Part shown: positions 26,706-35,097 of the stretch, piece after piece | Numbering within the stretch: position 1 is the first letter of the stretch | How the letters are laid out: each line of letters starts with the position of its first letter | NCBI RefSeq assembly: GCF_900115845.1 | Contig: NZ_FOXX01000013.1 | Location: 62,001 to 126,000 of the forward strand | Length of the DNA stretch: 64,000 nt | Reading direction: 5' to 3' | From: Priestia endophytica DSM 13796 | Lineage (GTDB): Bacteria; Bacillota; Bacilli; Bacillales; Bacillaceae_H | Translations under genes and position numbers: made by a program | The notes under the pieces: model-generated | The model's input: only the letters and a program-made list of their open reading frames with translations | What the model was told of the DNA's origin: nothing | Databases searched by the model: none

Positions 26706-28198
26706 AATACCGGAGAAAACAAACGCGCAAATGATTCCTTCAATCGTTCTAAAAAAGAGCGATGTCTATACTCTTGTTTTTCTGCTTTATGGCTATCCTT
26801 GATATCTTCATAAAAATTGTGAATAAGCTGTTGAATTGTTTTACTATGAAGTAAAAAGACGTTGATTTCAAAATTAAGCTGAAGACTTCTAATATCTACA
26901 TTTGCTGTTCCAACAGAGGCAATTTTATCATCAACAATAAGAATTTTATGATGCATAAATCCTTTTTCATATTGATATATATTTATATTTTCGTTTAACA
27001 TCTCTCCAAAATAAGAGTTTGTTCCATACTGAGTTAAAAAACCATCATTTTTACGCGGCACCATAATTTTAATATCTACTCCACGAGCAGCCGCAATTTT
27101 CAGGGCCGTACGAATATCCTTGTTTGGGACAAAATATGGAGTTGCAATAATAATAGACTCCTTTGCTGATGTTACCATTGCATGATACAAATCACTCATT
27201 ACACTTTGACTTGAATCAGGACCGCTTGTTACAACTTGTATGCCACCATCCCCGTTTTGTAATTCTTTTGCTTTATACTTAGAAAATGGAAGCTCTTCCC
27301 CTGTTATATAAAACCAATCTGATAAAAAAGCAGCTTGAAGAGTTTGCACAATCTCTCCTTTTACTTTCAGATGGGTATCACGCCAAAAGGAAAATCTCTT
27401 TCCTTCTCCTATATACTCATCTCCAATATTCATTCCGCCTACAAATCCTACTTTCCCGTCAATTACAATGATTTTACGATGATTTCGAAAATTAAGCTTT
27501 TGGTTAAAAAAACTTCGACGAAGCGGTAAGAAGCGATGTACACGCACACCAAATTCTCTCATTCTTTTAATCGTCCTCTTTGAAAGAGAACTGCCGATAA
27601 AGTCGTGATAAACAAGTACTTCACACCCGTTTTTAGCTTTTTCACAAAGAATGTCGATAATACTCATCCCAACTTTGTCATCTCTCAACGTATAGTATCC
27701 AAGGTGAATATACTCCTGAGCTTTTCTTAGCTCTTCTCGAATAGCTGGAAAAGTCTCATCTCCATTTTTCAATACTTCTGTTTGAGAGTAGCAGCTTAGA
27801 GGGTGTTGACTTAGCGTTTCCACTAAATCTGCAAACGATTTTTCTTTTTCATTGAATCCTTGTGACAGCTCAGACGGTCTGCAGTGAATCATTTTCTTCA
27901 TCATCTCAATATGTTTTTCTCGCTTTCTTTTAAACAAATGCCCTTTTACTTCAAGCTGTCCAGAATAAATGAAAAAAACATATCCTACAAGAGGGAAAAA
28001 GATAATAGCATACATCCAAAGGAGCGTTTTGTAAGGAGAACGATTTTCAAGCATGATCCCTCCACAAATGGAAAGCACAATAATTATGTAGAGGAGACCA
28101 AATACAATTTTTGTATTTAACGAATAGTTTGTTACCACTACAACTATAAAAGAAATGATCATGCCTAGAAAAAATAAAAACTGTCGAATTTTTTTCAT
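26702..28198 (-). CDS. Cardiolipin synthase
   Basis: The 498-residue membrane enzyme joins two phosphatidylglycerols into cardiolipin. Two N-terminal helices (about 5-55) anchor it. Two phospholipase D motifs follow: RNHRKIIVIDGKVGFVGGMN (about 236) and MHHKILIVDDKIASVGTANVD (about 412), each HxKx4D. The start is the ATG preceded by AGAGAGG; a GTG-started extension lacks a ribosome site. Layout matches ClsA-type enzymes rather than the short cytoplasmic ones. Which Bacillus paralogue it represents cannot be told. Confidence 0.92.
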   Translation of the reverse strand: MKKIRQFLFFLGMIISFIVVVVTNYSLNTKIVFGLLYIIIVLSICGGIMLENRSPYKTLLWMYAIIFFPLVGYVFFIYSGQLEVKGHLFKRKREKHIEMMKKMIHCRPSELSQGFNEKEKSFADLVETLSQHPLSCYSQTEVLKNGDETFPAIREELRKAQEYIHLGYYTLRDDKVGMSIIDILCEKAKNGCEVLVYHDFIGSSLSKRTIKRMREFGVRVHRFLPLRRSFFNQKLNFRNHRKIIVIDGKVGFVGGMNIGDEYIGEGKRFSFWRDTHLKVKGEIVQTLQAAFLSDWFYITGEELPFSKYKAKELQNGDGGIQVVTSGPDSSQSVMSDLYHAMVTSAKESIIIATPYFVPNKDIRTALKIAAARGVDIKIMVPRKNDGFLTQYGTNSYFGEMLNENINIYQYEKGFMHHKILIVDDKIASVGTANVDIRSLQLNFEINVFLLHSKTIQQLIHNFYEDIKDSHKAEKQEYRHRSFLERLKESFARLFSPVL

Positions 28199-28359
28199 AT
28201 TTTTCTTCCTCTCTATAAACGCCACTTCGTACTGTTACCATAGCCTAATCTGCACTTTTTCAAACTGAGAGAATATGACTTTTTAGCTTAGGACATCTTC
28301 CTGACATATTTCTAAGATAAAGTAAAAGAAACGCTTACGAGAAATAAGGAGGAATTAAC

Positions 28360-29025
28360 ATGACATCAGTATGGAACGAATCACTTGAAAAGCATTCAAA
28401 CAAACATCGTTATGATCAAGAAACGCTAATTCAGGACCCTGTCCATTCTCATATACAAGCTTTTTTAGAAAGATGGAAAAGAAACAGAGCTAAAAAAGAT
28501 CAAGCTCTTTTACAGCATGCACGAGTTAAAAGACTAATGAGACAGGCTAAAAAACTTGGTATATCAACAGAAAAGCGAACATTTACCCAAATCCGCAATC
28601 AGATTCGTCACAAACATCTATATCAAAAAGCACAAAAAGCCGGTATTGAAACAACCGGAAAAAGCAAAAATGGAATTTCTCATCGTCTTTATGCTCTTCA
28701 TTTAGAAACGGAAGCACAAAAATTAGGAATCTCGCCTGAAAATCTAGATTTTCTAACTCTTTCAAAATTAGTACGTCAACAAATGATCCTACAAGAAGCG
28801 AGTGAACTTCGTATTTCAGTAGAAGAAAAACCATTAGAAACGCTAGAAGAAGAAATTCGATGTCAAAAAATAAAGCGTGCAGCTACTCTCCTTGATATAA
28901 ATGTTGAAAATAAAAACGAACGTGAGCTTTTAAAAGAAATTGTAAGAAAGCATCCACATAAATTAAAAGAGCTTGATTTATTTCCTAGAAGTTGTGCGCG
29001 AGTCTTTTTTCCATATCATGAATAA
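28360..29025 (+). CDS. Hypothetical protein with five 28-residue repeats
   Basis: I do not recognise this 221-residue protein. From about residue 57 to 200 it is built from five tandem units of exactly 28 residues, marked by (L/A/D)(G/R)I or LDI at 66-68, 94-96, 122-124, 150-152 and 178-180. Each unit reads roughly A-x2-LGI-x8-L-x3-IR, a helix-turn-helix pattern reminiscent of SAP/HeH-type motifs. The N-terminus is basic (RWKRNRAKKD). The C-terminus ends CARVFFPYHE. AAGGAGG lies 7 nt before the ATG. It lies just upstream of the two-component genes; an inverted repeat separates them. Confidence 0.7.
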   Translation: MTSVWNESLEKHSNKHRYDQETLIQDPVHSHIQAFLERWKRNRAKKDQALLQHARVKRLMRQAKKLGISTEKRTFTQIRNQIRHKHLYQKAQKAGIETTGKSKNGISHRLYALHLETEAQKLGISPENLDFLTLSKLVRQQMILQEASELRISVEEKPLETLEEEIRCQKIKRAATLLDINVENKNERELLKEIVRKHPHKLKELDLFPRSCARVFFPYHE

Positions 29026-29054
29026 GTAAAGCTATTCTCAATCTTTACTTATTC
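29020..29054. promoter_or_regulatory. Inverted repeat just upstream of the response regulator -10
   Basis: Perfect 12-bp arms GAATAAGTAAAG and CTTTACTTATTC flank an 11-nt loop. The right arm ends two bases before a TATAAT at 29057-29062. No T run follows, so it is more likely an operator than a terminator. Confidence 0.5.
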
Positions 29055-29091
29055 GCTATAATAGAAGTAGACTTTCAAGGAAGTGAGAAAC

Positions 29092-29781
29092 ATGCAAAAA
29101 ATTTTAATTGTAGAAGATGAACAAACAATAAGCCGAATTCTTTCCGTTTATTTAAAGAAATCCGGCTACAGTATTGAACAAGCCTTCACAGGGCAAGAAG
29201 CTTTTGATAAATTTGACGAGCAAATCTTTCAGCTCGTTTTACTAGACGTTATGCTCCCTGATTATGATGGATGGCACATTTTAAAAGAAATACGCGCCAA
29301 AAGTGCTACACCTGTCATTATGTTAACAGCGCTAAGCGATGTTCAATATCGTCTATCAGGTCTTAAAGGCGGTGCAGACGATTATATTTCAAAACCTTTC
29401 GTAGCTGATGAAGTGGTTGCAAGAGTTCAAGCCGTTTTACGTCGCTCTGTTGGTACGCTTAATAGCGAAGACAGCCAATACTTTGGTAATTTAAAACTAG
29501 ACTTTAAATCACATACGGTAACTTTAAATGGAGTCTCTGTTGAACTAACGAGAAGAGATTTATCTTTACTTTTTTTCCTTGCTCAACATCCGAACCAAAC
29601 ATTCACAAGAGATCAGCTTATTGATCAAGTATGGGGGATAGATTATGAAGGAAGTGACAGAGCCGTTGATTTATCTGTTAAGCGGCTTCGCCGGGCATTA
29701 GAAAACTGGAACACTGATGAAGGAGAAATTAAGACACTACGAGGATTGGGGTATCAATTTTGTGTATACACAACAAGCTAA
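29092..29781 (+). CDS. OmpR-family response regulator
   Basis: The 229-residue regulator has a receiver domain (about 1-115) with acidic pair ED at 8-9, phospho-acceptor D52 (LLDVMLPDYDGW), T in MLTALSD and K in ISKPFVADE. The C-terminal winged helix (about 130-225) shows VELTRRDLSLLFFLAQHPNQ and DRAVDLSVKRLRRALE. The start is the ATG after AAGGAAGTGAGAAAC. The kinase gene overlaps its 3' end, so the two are translationally coupled. The signal is unknown. Confidence 0.92.
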   Translation: MQKILIVEDEQTISRILSVYLKKSGYSIEQAFTGQEAFDKFDEQIFQLVLLDVMLPDYDGWHILKEIRAKSATPVIMLTALSDVQYRLSGLKGGADDYISKPFVADEVVARVQAVLRRSVGTLNSEDSQYFGNLKLDFKSHTVTLNGVSVELTRRDLSLLFFLAQHPNQTFTRDQLIDQVWGIDYEGSDRAVDLSVKRLRRALENWNTDEGEIKTLRGLGYQFCVYTTS

Positions 29782-31192
29782 ACGCTCATCGCTTCTTCGC
29801 TATTGGACAACTCGTTATGCTTTAACACTTGTTATTGGTCTTGCTATTATCCTCATTGTGAGCGTTCTGTGGATTCGTCATTCAACACTTGAAAATAATT
29901 TAAATCTAAACAAATATATGGCAGAAGAAATTGCCGATCGGATGGAAAATAGCATTGCAAATGATAGCGGTGGCCCTCTGAAAATCTTTCCTAATATTTT
30001 GGAGGATCGCAGCAAAATTCTTAATTCCAAAAAAGAACCTTCTCTTTACATTGTCAATGAAAATGGAAAAGTTATTTTCTCAAACGTTCGTTCACCTGGG
30101 GTTATAAATAGCTTTGTGTCATCGTCTTTTTTTAGCAGCAAAGATACGGTAAAAAAGTTTCGTCTTGATTCTCCTCCATACGATATCTATGTTGTAAAAT
30201 CAGCTATTGAAATGGAAAATGGAGAAAAAGGATGGGTTCTTGTTGTTCAGCCTGAAAAAGAATTAACCGAAGTTCACCAAGAATATAGTCTTTTACTTAT
30301 TATGATTATTAGCCTTGGACTTCTAGGCTGGGGGGCTATTTACTTTTTATCACGAAAGTTAACCTCCCCTATTCAAGACGTTTCAAAGGCAGCCAAACGT
30401 ATTGAAGCAGGACTTTATGACGTAAATTTATCTGAAAACGTACCACAGCAGGAAATGTATGAGCTTATTCATTCTTTTAAAGAAATGGCACAAAAGCTTG
30501 AACGTCTTGAGTCTTTGCGTGCTGAACTTCTTGCAGGTGTAACTCATGAATTAAAAACGCCCGTCACTTCGATAAGCGGTCTTCTTCAAGCTGTTAAAGA
30601 TGATGTTGTAACAGGAGAAGAAGCAAAAGAGTTTCTAGACATTTCTGTAAAGGAAACAAGCAAACTTCAAAACATGATTGGAGATTTGTTAGACTTTAAT
30701 GCTTTTACAGCTCAGGCTATTCCTATTAACATTGAAACTCACGATGCGCTTGACTTAGTTAAAGAAATCACGTATCAATGGCATCTTGCGCAAGGAAATG
30801 AAGCTCTTTCATATGATATCAATGCAACCAACAAATCTATACTTGTTGATGTAGATCCGATGCGCTTTCAACAAATTATGACCAATCTTTTAAACAATGC
30901 TAAACATGCGATGAAGGAAAGCGGTCATATTACAATAGAGTGTTCAGAAAGCTTAACACAACTGCTTATTACGGTTACAAATAACGGACCTCCTATTTCT
31001 GAAGAAGAACAACCTTTTATATTTGATCGATTTTTTAGAGGTGAAAAGAAAAAATATGAAGTCCGTGGATTAGGGCTTGGTCTTCCCTTTAGTCAAATGT
31101 TAGCACGAGCTATGAACGGAGACTTATTTTTACAATCTTCCTCTAATGAAGGAACATCGTTTACAATCACACTCCCTCTTCATACAGATTAA
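29762..31192 (+). CDS. Sensor histidine kinase
   Basis: The 476-residue partner kinase has a membrane helix (about 23-45), an extracytoplasmic sensor of some 130 residues with SLYIVNENGKVIFSNVRSPG, a second helix, a HAMP domain (SRKLTSPIQDVSKAAKRIEA), a HisKA domain with the phospho-accepting histidine in GVTHELKTPVTSISGLLQA, and an ATPase domain with NLLNNAKHA, FIFDRFFRG and GLGLGLPFSQ. The start is uncertain: I place it at a GTG 20 nt inside the regulator gene, but an ATG at 29717 is in frame with a weak ribosome site. Confidence 0.88.
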   Translation: MYTQQAKRSSLLRYWTTRYALTLVIGLAIILIVSVLWIRHSTLENNLNLNKYMAEEIADRMENSIANDSGGPLKIFPNILEDRSKILNSKKEPSLYIVNENGKVIFSNVRSPGVINSFVSSSFFSSKDTVKKFRLDSPPYDIYVVKSAIEMENGEKGWVLVVQPEKELTEVHQEYSLLLIMIISLGLLGWGAIYFLSRKLTSPIQDVSKAAKRIEAGLYDVNLSENVPQQEMYELIHSFKEMAQKLERLESLRAELLAGVTHELKTPVTSISGLLQAVKDDVVTGEEAKEFLDISVKETSKLQNMIGDLLDFNAFTAQAIPINIETHDALDLVKEITYQWHLAQGNEALSYDINATNKSILVDVDPMRFQQIMTNLLNNAKHAMKESGHITIECSESLTQLLITVTNNGPPISEEEQPFIFDRFFRGEKKKYEVRGLGLGLPFSQMLARAMNGDLFLQSSSNEGTSFTITLPLHTD

Positions 31193-31198
31193 TTTCAA

Positions 31199-31229
31199 AA
31201 AAGCCATGATTCTCATCATGGCTTTTTTT
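31199..31229. terminator. Terminator after the two-component genes
   Basis: The hairpin AAAAAGCCATGAT/ATCATGGCTTTTT has T runs both ways and also serves the mini-gene on the other strand. Confidence 0.85.
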
Positions 31230-31233
31230 ACGA

Positions 31234-31353
31234 TTATGTTTTATTTTTATTTTTTGTCTTACTTTCTTTTTTTAGAATGTGATAATACGTGAATCCTAAA
31301 AGAATAACACCCGAAATGCTGCAAATATATTGAATAATTCTCATCGTATCCAT
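31234..31353 (-). CDS. 39-residue membrane mini-protein
   Basis: A short frame starts at an ATG with GAGGTAGGTG upstream and ends just before a shared terminator. The product MDTMRIIQYICSISGVILLG then has FTYYHILKKES and a lysine/asparagine-rich tail. It has one hydrophobic helix (about 6-24) and a basic C-terminus, so it should sit in the membrane with the tail in the cytoplasm. I know no homologue. Convergence on the two-component genes may be fortuitous, though small membrane proteins often modulate sensor kinases. Confidence 0.5.
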   Translation of the reverse strand: MDTMRIIQYICSISGVILLGFTYYHILKKESKTKNKNKT

Positions 31354-31375
31354 TTTTTACACCTACCTCTATTAA

Positions 31376-31771
31376 TAGTAATTAGAATGTTCGATTTTCT
31401 CTCTTTTATACAAAAGAGGATGATAGAGGAATGTGTTCAATTAACGATAAGTAATAAGAAAAGTACTTTTTATTTTTCTACAAATTAATAATCTGTCCGT
31501 AAAAGTATAGCTAAAGGAAAAGAAAAAGCGAAGTGATGATACTGAACGTTTTAAAAGCTACAAGTAATTAAAGAGTAGTATTTTAGGGGGTACTAATAGA
31601 CACAGAAGCGTATTTATTCAAGATGTGAAGTTCCTTGGAGTTCATCCCACCTTTAAAAATGAAAGAGGTTGGGTGCCTAAAAGACGACCAACCTCTTTTA
31701 TTTTCTCTTTCTTTTGAGCTCCCCACTACTGCAGTCTTGGGGATTCTTGGGTTATCCACTTATCGCTGCAG
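31376..31771. other. Gene-free region with hairpins
   Basis: No gene is seen. A stretch at about 31495-31533 resembles part of the dispersed repeat described at 52652, 55967 and 62471. A hairpin GAAAGAGGTTGG/CCAACCTCTTTT lies at 31661-31702. Confidence 0.4.
31661..31702. terminator. Hairpin terminator below the M14 peptidase gene
   Basis: Arms AAAGAGGTTGG and CCAACCTCTTT flank a 15-nt loop, with TTTATTTT on the plus side and a weaker T stretch on the minus side. Confidence 0.55.
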
Positions 31772-32851
31772 TTATTTACTTTCTTGAAGCTCCGTCTCTA
31801 CAGTATGTTGTTCCGGCAGGGAATCCCAGATGCTTGTATCCGCCGTTTCAATAGAACGGTTAGCTACCGCTTCTATGGCAGCCAACATAGCTACTTCCCC
31901 TTGTTTAATTAAATACTCCCTATCTTTTTGTTCTAAGATAGCAGATCTATTTGGCGAATCAGAAAGTCCTCTATTTTCAAAAAGAAGGGTTGGAATGTCG
32001 TAATGCGCTGCAAAGTTATTTCTGGCAATGGAGGTCGACGTGCTATCACTATGATAGCGTGCTAAATTACTGTACTTCTTTGGTTCTATTGCTTTATACA
32101 CAACAGCTCCTAGTTTTTTTGAACTTTCGAGAACTTCATCCTTTACGCCGTCATTTGTCGGGTAAAGCATCGCACCGGAAACAAGCTCTCCATCATCAGT
32201 AGCCCGATTCGCAATTTGATGGTGAAAATCAATGGCATAATCAACGTCATACTGTTGAAGTACATTTTCATGCAATGCCTTTGTTTCCGGTTGGGATAAT
32301 GAATTATGGGTCCGGTTTAAATTAATACCATTCGCGTTATTACGAGTCTGCAGCCCCCCTCTATACAAATGAGAACTATCCCAATCCACATCCCCTTCTG
32401 CGCCATCAAGGTTTAAACGTGGTACAATGAGAATATTTACCTTATCAATCAAGCCTCTCACTTTCTTGCTATCAGTTGATAACTGACGAATCACTCTAAT
32501 CGCAGATTCCGTCACTAATGGTTCATTACCATGCTGTTGGGTTAAAAATAATATGGTTGGTTTATTTGGGTCATCTAGATTATCCCCTATTTTCACAAGA
32601 TGAAGTTTACGTCCTTTTACGGATTCACCAATTACTTCTACATTAACGTATTCTGATTTTCGATCAACGTTCTCTAGAAATCTAGACATCTCGTCGTAAT
32701 TTGTTAAACTCTCGATTCTTAAAAGTTCAGGATGTTGATTTACATTGGTCCTGTTATCATCAGCTTTAACAGAATCAGAGAATGACGGTACTAACAATAG
32801 AGATAAAGCCAACGCTGTGATGGATCCCGTTTTCACCATTTTTCTTATCAT
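31772..32851 (-). CDS. Secreted M14 zinc carboxypeptidase
   Basis: The 359-residue protein has a Sec signal peptide (MIRKMVKTGSITALALSLLL, cleavage probably at VKADD) and an M14 peptidase domain. The zinc ligands are in QHGNEPLVTESA (HxxE) and YAIDFHHQIA (H), substrate-binding NGINLNRTHN, and the catalytic glutamate in PTLLFENRGLSD. It should trim C-terminal residues from extracellular peptides. GGAGGGAT lies 6 nt before the ATG. It is divergent from the nucB-nin pair, giving a cluster of secreted hydrolases. Confidence 0.87.
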   Translation of the reverse strand: MIRKMVKTGSITALALSLLLVPSFSDSVKADDNRTNVNQHPELLRIESLTNYDEMSRFLENVDRKSEYVNVEVIGESVKGRKLHLVKIGDNLDDPNKPTILFLTQQHGNEPLVTESAIRVIRQLSTDSKKVRGLIDKVNILIVPRLNLDGAEGDVDWDSSHLYRGGLQTRNNANGINLNRTHNSLSQPETKALHENVLQQYDVDYAIDFHHQIANRATDDGELVSGAMLYPTNDGVKDEVLESSKKLGAVVYKAIEPKKYSNLARYHSDSTSTSIARNNFAAHYDIPTLLFENRGLSDSPNRSAILEQKDREYLIKQGEVAMLAAIEAVANRSIETADTSIWDSLPEQHTVETELQESK

Positions 32852-33118
32852 GTTTATCCCTCCATTTTTTAAAATACCTCTTTAATATTATTCAAAATTA
32901 TAACTAGAATACCTTCCGACAATGTAAAAATTAGATAAGTAACTGGTTTTATTTTTCTCCTATTTATCTTTAGGAGATATCATAACTGAACTTCATTTAT
33001 GAATATTAAGGACTTTAATCAAATTCATTTTTTACAACCTTGTAACTGGAATTTAATATCCTTCCATTATATTAATAATTGATAATATTACTAAAACAAT
33101 CAAATGGAGGGTTATTTT

Positions 33119-33559
33119 ATGAAAAGCACCTTAAAAAAAATGACATTAAGTACTTTAGCTCTTGGATCTCTTGTTGTTGGATCGTTTGGAATCTCAATTT
33201 CAGAGAATGAACCTAAGGTTGTAGCCTACAGTTCGTATGATGAAGTTTTACATTTCCCTACTGAACGCTATCCGTTAACTGCCGATCATATCAGTGATGC
33301 TATAGCTGCTGGTCACCCTTCAGTTTGTACAATTGATCGTGATGGTGCAGATGCTAATCGGAGAGAATCTTTAGCAGGAATCCCAACAAAATCAGGTTAT
33401 GATCGTGATGAATGGCCAATGGCCGTATGTGAAGAAGGAGGTGCTGGTGCAAGTGTAAGATATGTTCCCTCCTCTGATAATCGTGGTTCAGGAGCATGGG
33501 TCGGTAATGCCATTGAAGATTTTCCAGATGGGACTCGTGTTAAATTTATCTTAAACTAA
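33119..33559 (+). CDS. nucB: Secreted DNase of the NucA/NucB family
   Basis: The 146-residue protein has a signal peptide (about 1-35) and the NucA/NucB nuclease core: [60 protein letters not shown] and a terminal GTRVKFIL. The DRDEWPMA segment is the catalytic and metal-binding signature. NucB is a sporulation-linked extracellular DNase; NucA is the DNA-entry nuclease of competence. Length favours NucB. The ATG has GGAGGG at 7 nt. An inhibitor gene follows 32 nt downstream, as in the nucA-nin arrangement. Confidence 0.85.
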   Translation: MKSTLKKMTLSTLALGSLVVGSFGISISENEPKVVAYSSYDEVLHFPTERYPLTADHISDAIAAGHPSVCTIDRDGADANRRESLAGIPTKSGYDRDEWPMAVCEEGGAGASVRYVPSSDNRGSGAWVGNAIEDFPDGTRVKFILN

Positions 33560-33591
33560 GATTTTACGATATTGAGAGGGAGTATTATACA

Positions 33592-34002
33592 TTGAGGAAT
33601 TCATGGCCTATAGAGGAATTAACGGTTTCTTATTCACAGCTCGTGCTATATCAAAATGGAATAAAAGAACCTTATCTGGAATGGAAAGAAGTAGACCTTA
33701 AACGGGGCTATATCAGCCAAAACGGAATACTTTCAATTGAAACGTTGTCTAATACAACGTGTGAAGTGCGTGTTGGAGTTATTGATGAGTATAAAACGAT
33801 CAAAGAATCGGTCCGTTCCTTTTTACTTCCTTTTGAAGTGCTGGAAGATGGAGTTATAATTTCAAGCGTAGGCCAAAAGGGATTATTTTTTGACGTACCA
33901 AAAGGATCCTATTCCATTCACTTTGATGCCTTTCCTCTTGAGCCTTCAAATGCTGAAGAACTCTATCGTGTGAGGTATATTTTTCAATTCAAAAGGGTTT
34001 GA
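33592..34002 (+). CDS. nin: Nin/ComJ-type nuclease inhibitor
   Basis: The 136-residue cytoplasmic protein resembles B. subtilis Nin (ComJ), which binds and blocks DNA-entry nuclease NucA. Shared patterns include a start MRNSWPIEELTVSYSQLVLY, KRGYISQNGILSIETLSNTT, SFLLPFEVLEDGVIISSV and LFFDVPKGSYSIHFDAFPLE. It starts at TTG with GAGAGGGAG 9 nt upstream; no ATG or GTG is in frame nearby. It lies directly after the nuclease gene, so the pair should work as toxin and immunity. Confidence 0.8.
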   Translation: MRNSWPIEELTVSYSQLVLYQNGIKEPYLEWKEVDLKRGYISQNGILSIETLSNTTCEVRVGVIDEYKTIKESVRSFLLPFEVLEDGVIISSVGQKGLFFDVPKGSYSIHFDAFPLEPSNAEELYRVRYIFQFKRV

Positions 34003-34322
34003 AAATGATTCATTCTTATGATGATATAGTTTGATTTGCTTGCCCCTTTCTCGAAGAAATACAAGATAGTAATAAAAAATACACCCTAAAGCTCTTCCAC
34101 AATTGGGCGCGTTTATCGAGTAACGTGTCTTTTTGTATAGAGCCATTTAATGCAGTAAGACTAAAATTATTGTCACTGTACAAGTTTGTACTTTTTTCAC
34201 TTCCTCAAACAGATTTTATGTTAACTAAGTTTGTCCTTCGTATACAATAAAAAACCAGAAAAATGTAGATTCATTTTCTGGTTTCAAAATTATTTGTTTG
34301 TCGCTTTTTATCCATGAAACAA
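34003..34322. other. Gene-free region between nin and rpiB
   Basis: No gene is seen. A short stem GTACAA/TTGTAC followed by TTTTTT (about 34178-34197) could end the nucB-nin transcript. The rpiB terminator lies at the right. Confidence 0.5.
34247..34285 (-). terminator. Terminator after rpiB
   Basis: Arms AAACCAGAAAATGAA and TTTTTCTGGTTT end in TTTATT on the minus strand. Confidence 0.75.
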
Positions 34323-34775
34323 TTATGCGTATAATTCCTTTTCTTCGTATATCTTTACTTTATTGATACGTTTCTCATGTCTACCACCCTCAAAAGGCGT
34401 TGTTAACCATACTTTTGCAATTTCACGGGCAAGTCCTGGACCGATAACACGTTCTCCCATTGATAATATATTTGAATCATTGTGTTCTCTTGTCGCTTTC
34501 GCACTAAATAGATCATGTACAAGGGCACAACGAACCCCCATTACTTTATTTGCTGCAATACTCATGCCAATTCCAGTACCGCAAATTAAAATTCCGCGAT
34601 CTACTTCTCCTCTAGTCACTTTTTCTGCTACTGGAATTGCATAATCCGGATAATCAACTGACGTGTTACATTCACATCCTAAATCCTCATAGTCAATATT
34701 CATCTCTTTCATTAACGAGATAATTTCGTTCCGAATGGTAATACCACCATGGTCTGATGCAATAGCTACCTTCAT
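34323..34775 (-). CDS. rpiB: RpiB/LacAB family sugar-phosphate isomerase
   Basis: The 150-residue isomerase has the RpiB active-site layout: ASDHGG at 7-11, the proton-transfer cysteine C65 in LICGTGIGMSIAANK, ring-opening H98 in TREHNDSN, and phosphate-binding basic residues in GGRHEKRINKV. RpiB interconverts ribose 5-phosphate and ribulose 5-phosphate; relatives act on allose, galactose or sulfo-sugar phosphates. It is the last gene of a pfkA/SR1P/rpiB series. AGGAGTGG lies 6-8 nt from the ATG. The physiological substrate may be unusual given the split transketolase nearby. Confidence 0.88.
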   Translation of the reverse strand: MKVAIASDHGGITIRNEIISLMKEMNIDYEDLGCECNTSVDYPDYAIPVAEKVTRGEVDRGILICGTGIGMSIAANKVMGVRCALVHDLFSAKATREHNDSNILSMGERVIGPGLAREIAKVWLTTPFEGGRHEKRINKVKIYEEKELYA

Positions 34776-34824
34776 CTTCTTCCACTCCTATTCTTATATG
34801 ACTGTTATAAAAGTTCATTTAAAA

Positions 34825-34950
34825 TTACTTTTCTAAAGTACTAGCATTCTTTGTTTTACAACACTGACACGTAGTATAATAAACACTTACCTTTTTGTCT
34901 TCAAAATAATCAACTGTTGAATTACATTCCTGACAAATTAGTGTACCCAT
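34825..34950 (-). CDS. SR1P-like GapA-binding mini-protein
   Basis: A 41-residue frame with AAAGGAG 8-9 nt before its ATG encodes MGTLICQECNSTVDYFEDKK, then VSVYYTTCQCCKTK. This matches the SR1P peptide of Bacillus (start MGTIVCQ, central YFEDEK, late C-x2-C). SR1P is made from the dual-function RNA SR1 and binds glyceraldehyde-3-phosphate dehydrogenase GapA, promoting its link to RNase J1. The four cysteines look zinc-binding. Here it lies between a phosphofructokinase gene and rpiB on the same strand, not in an SR1-type RNA gene. Confidence 0.75.
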   Translation of the reverse strand: MGTLICQECNSTVDYFEDKKVSVYYTTCQCCKTKNASTLEK

Positions 34951-34979
34951 TTCTCATTCTCCTTTATATATATTAAATA

Positions 34980-35003
34980 ATTTGTATACTTATCTGCTAT
35001 GTT
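34980..35003. promoter_or_regulatory. Operator-like site A
   Basis: This degenerate copy of the island motif keeps ATTTGTATACTT and then TCTGCTATGTT, with about three changes from site B. It lies 30 nt upstream of the SR1P-like start. Confidence 0.5.
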
Positions 35004-35097
35004 ATGGTGAATGGATTCTGCTTTTATTAGGAATTCGTTTAGTAAGACAATAAGGTTGGAATTAAGATAATACGATGGACTTTAGTTAGTTATTTAC

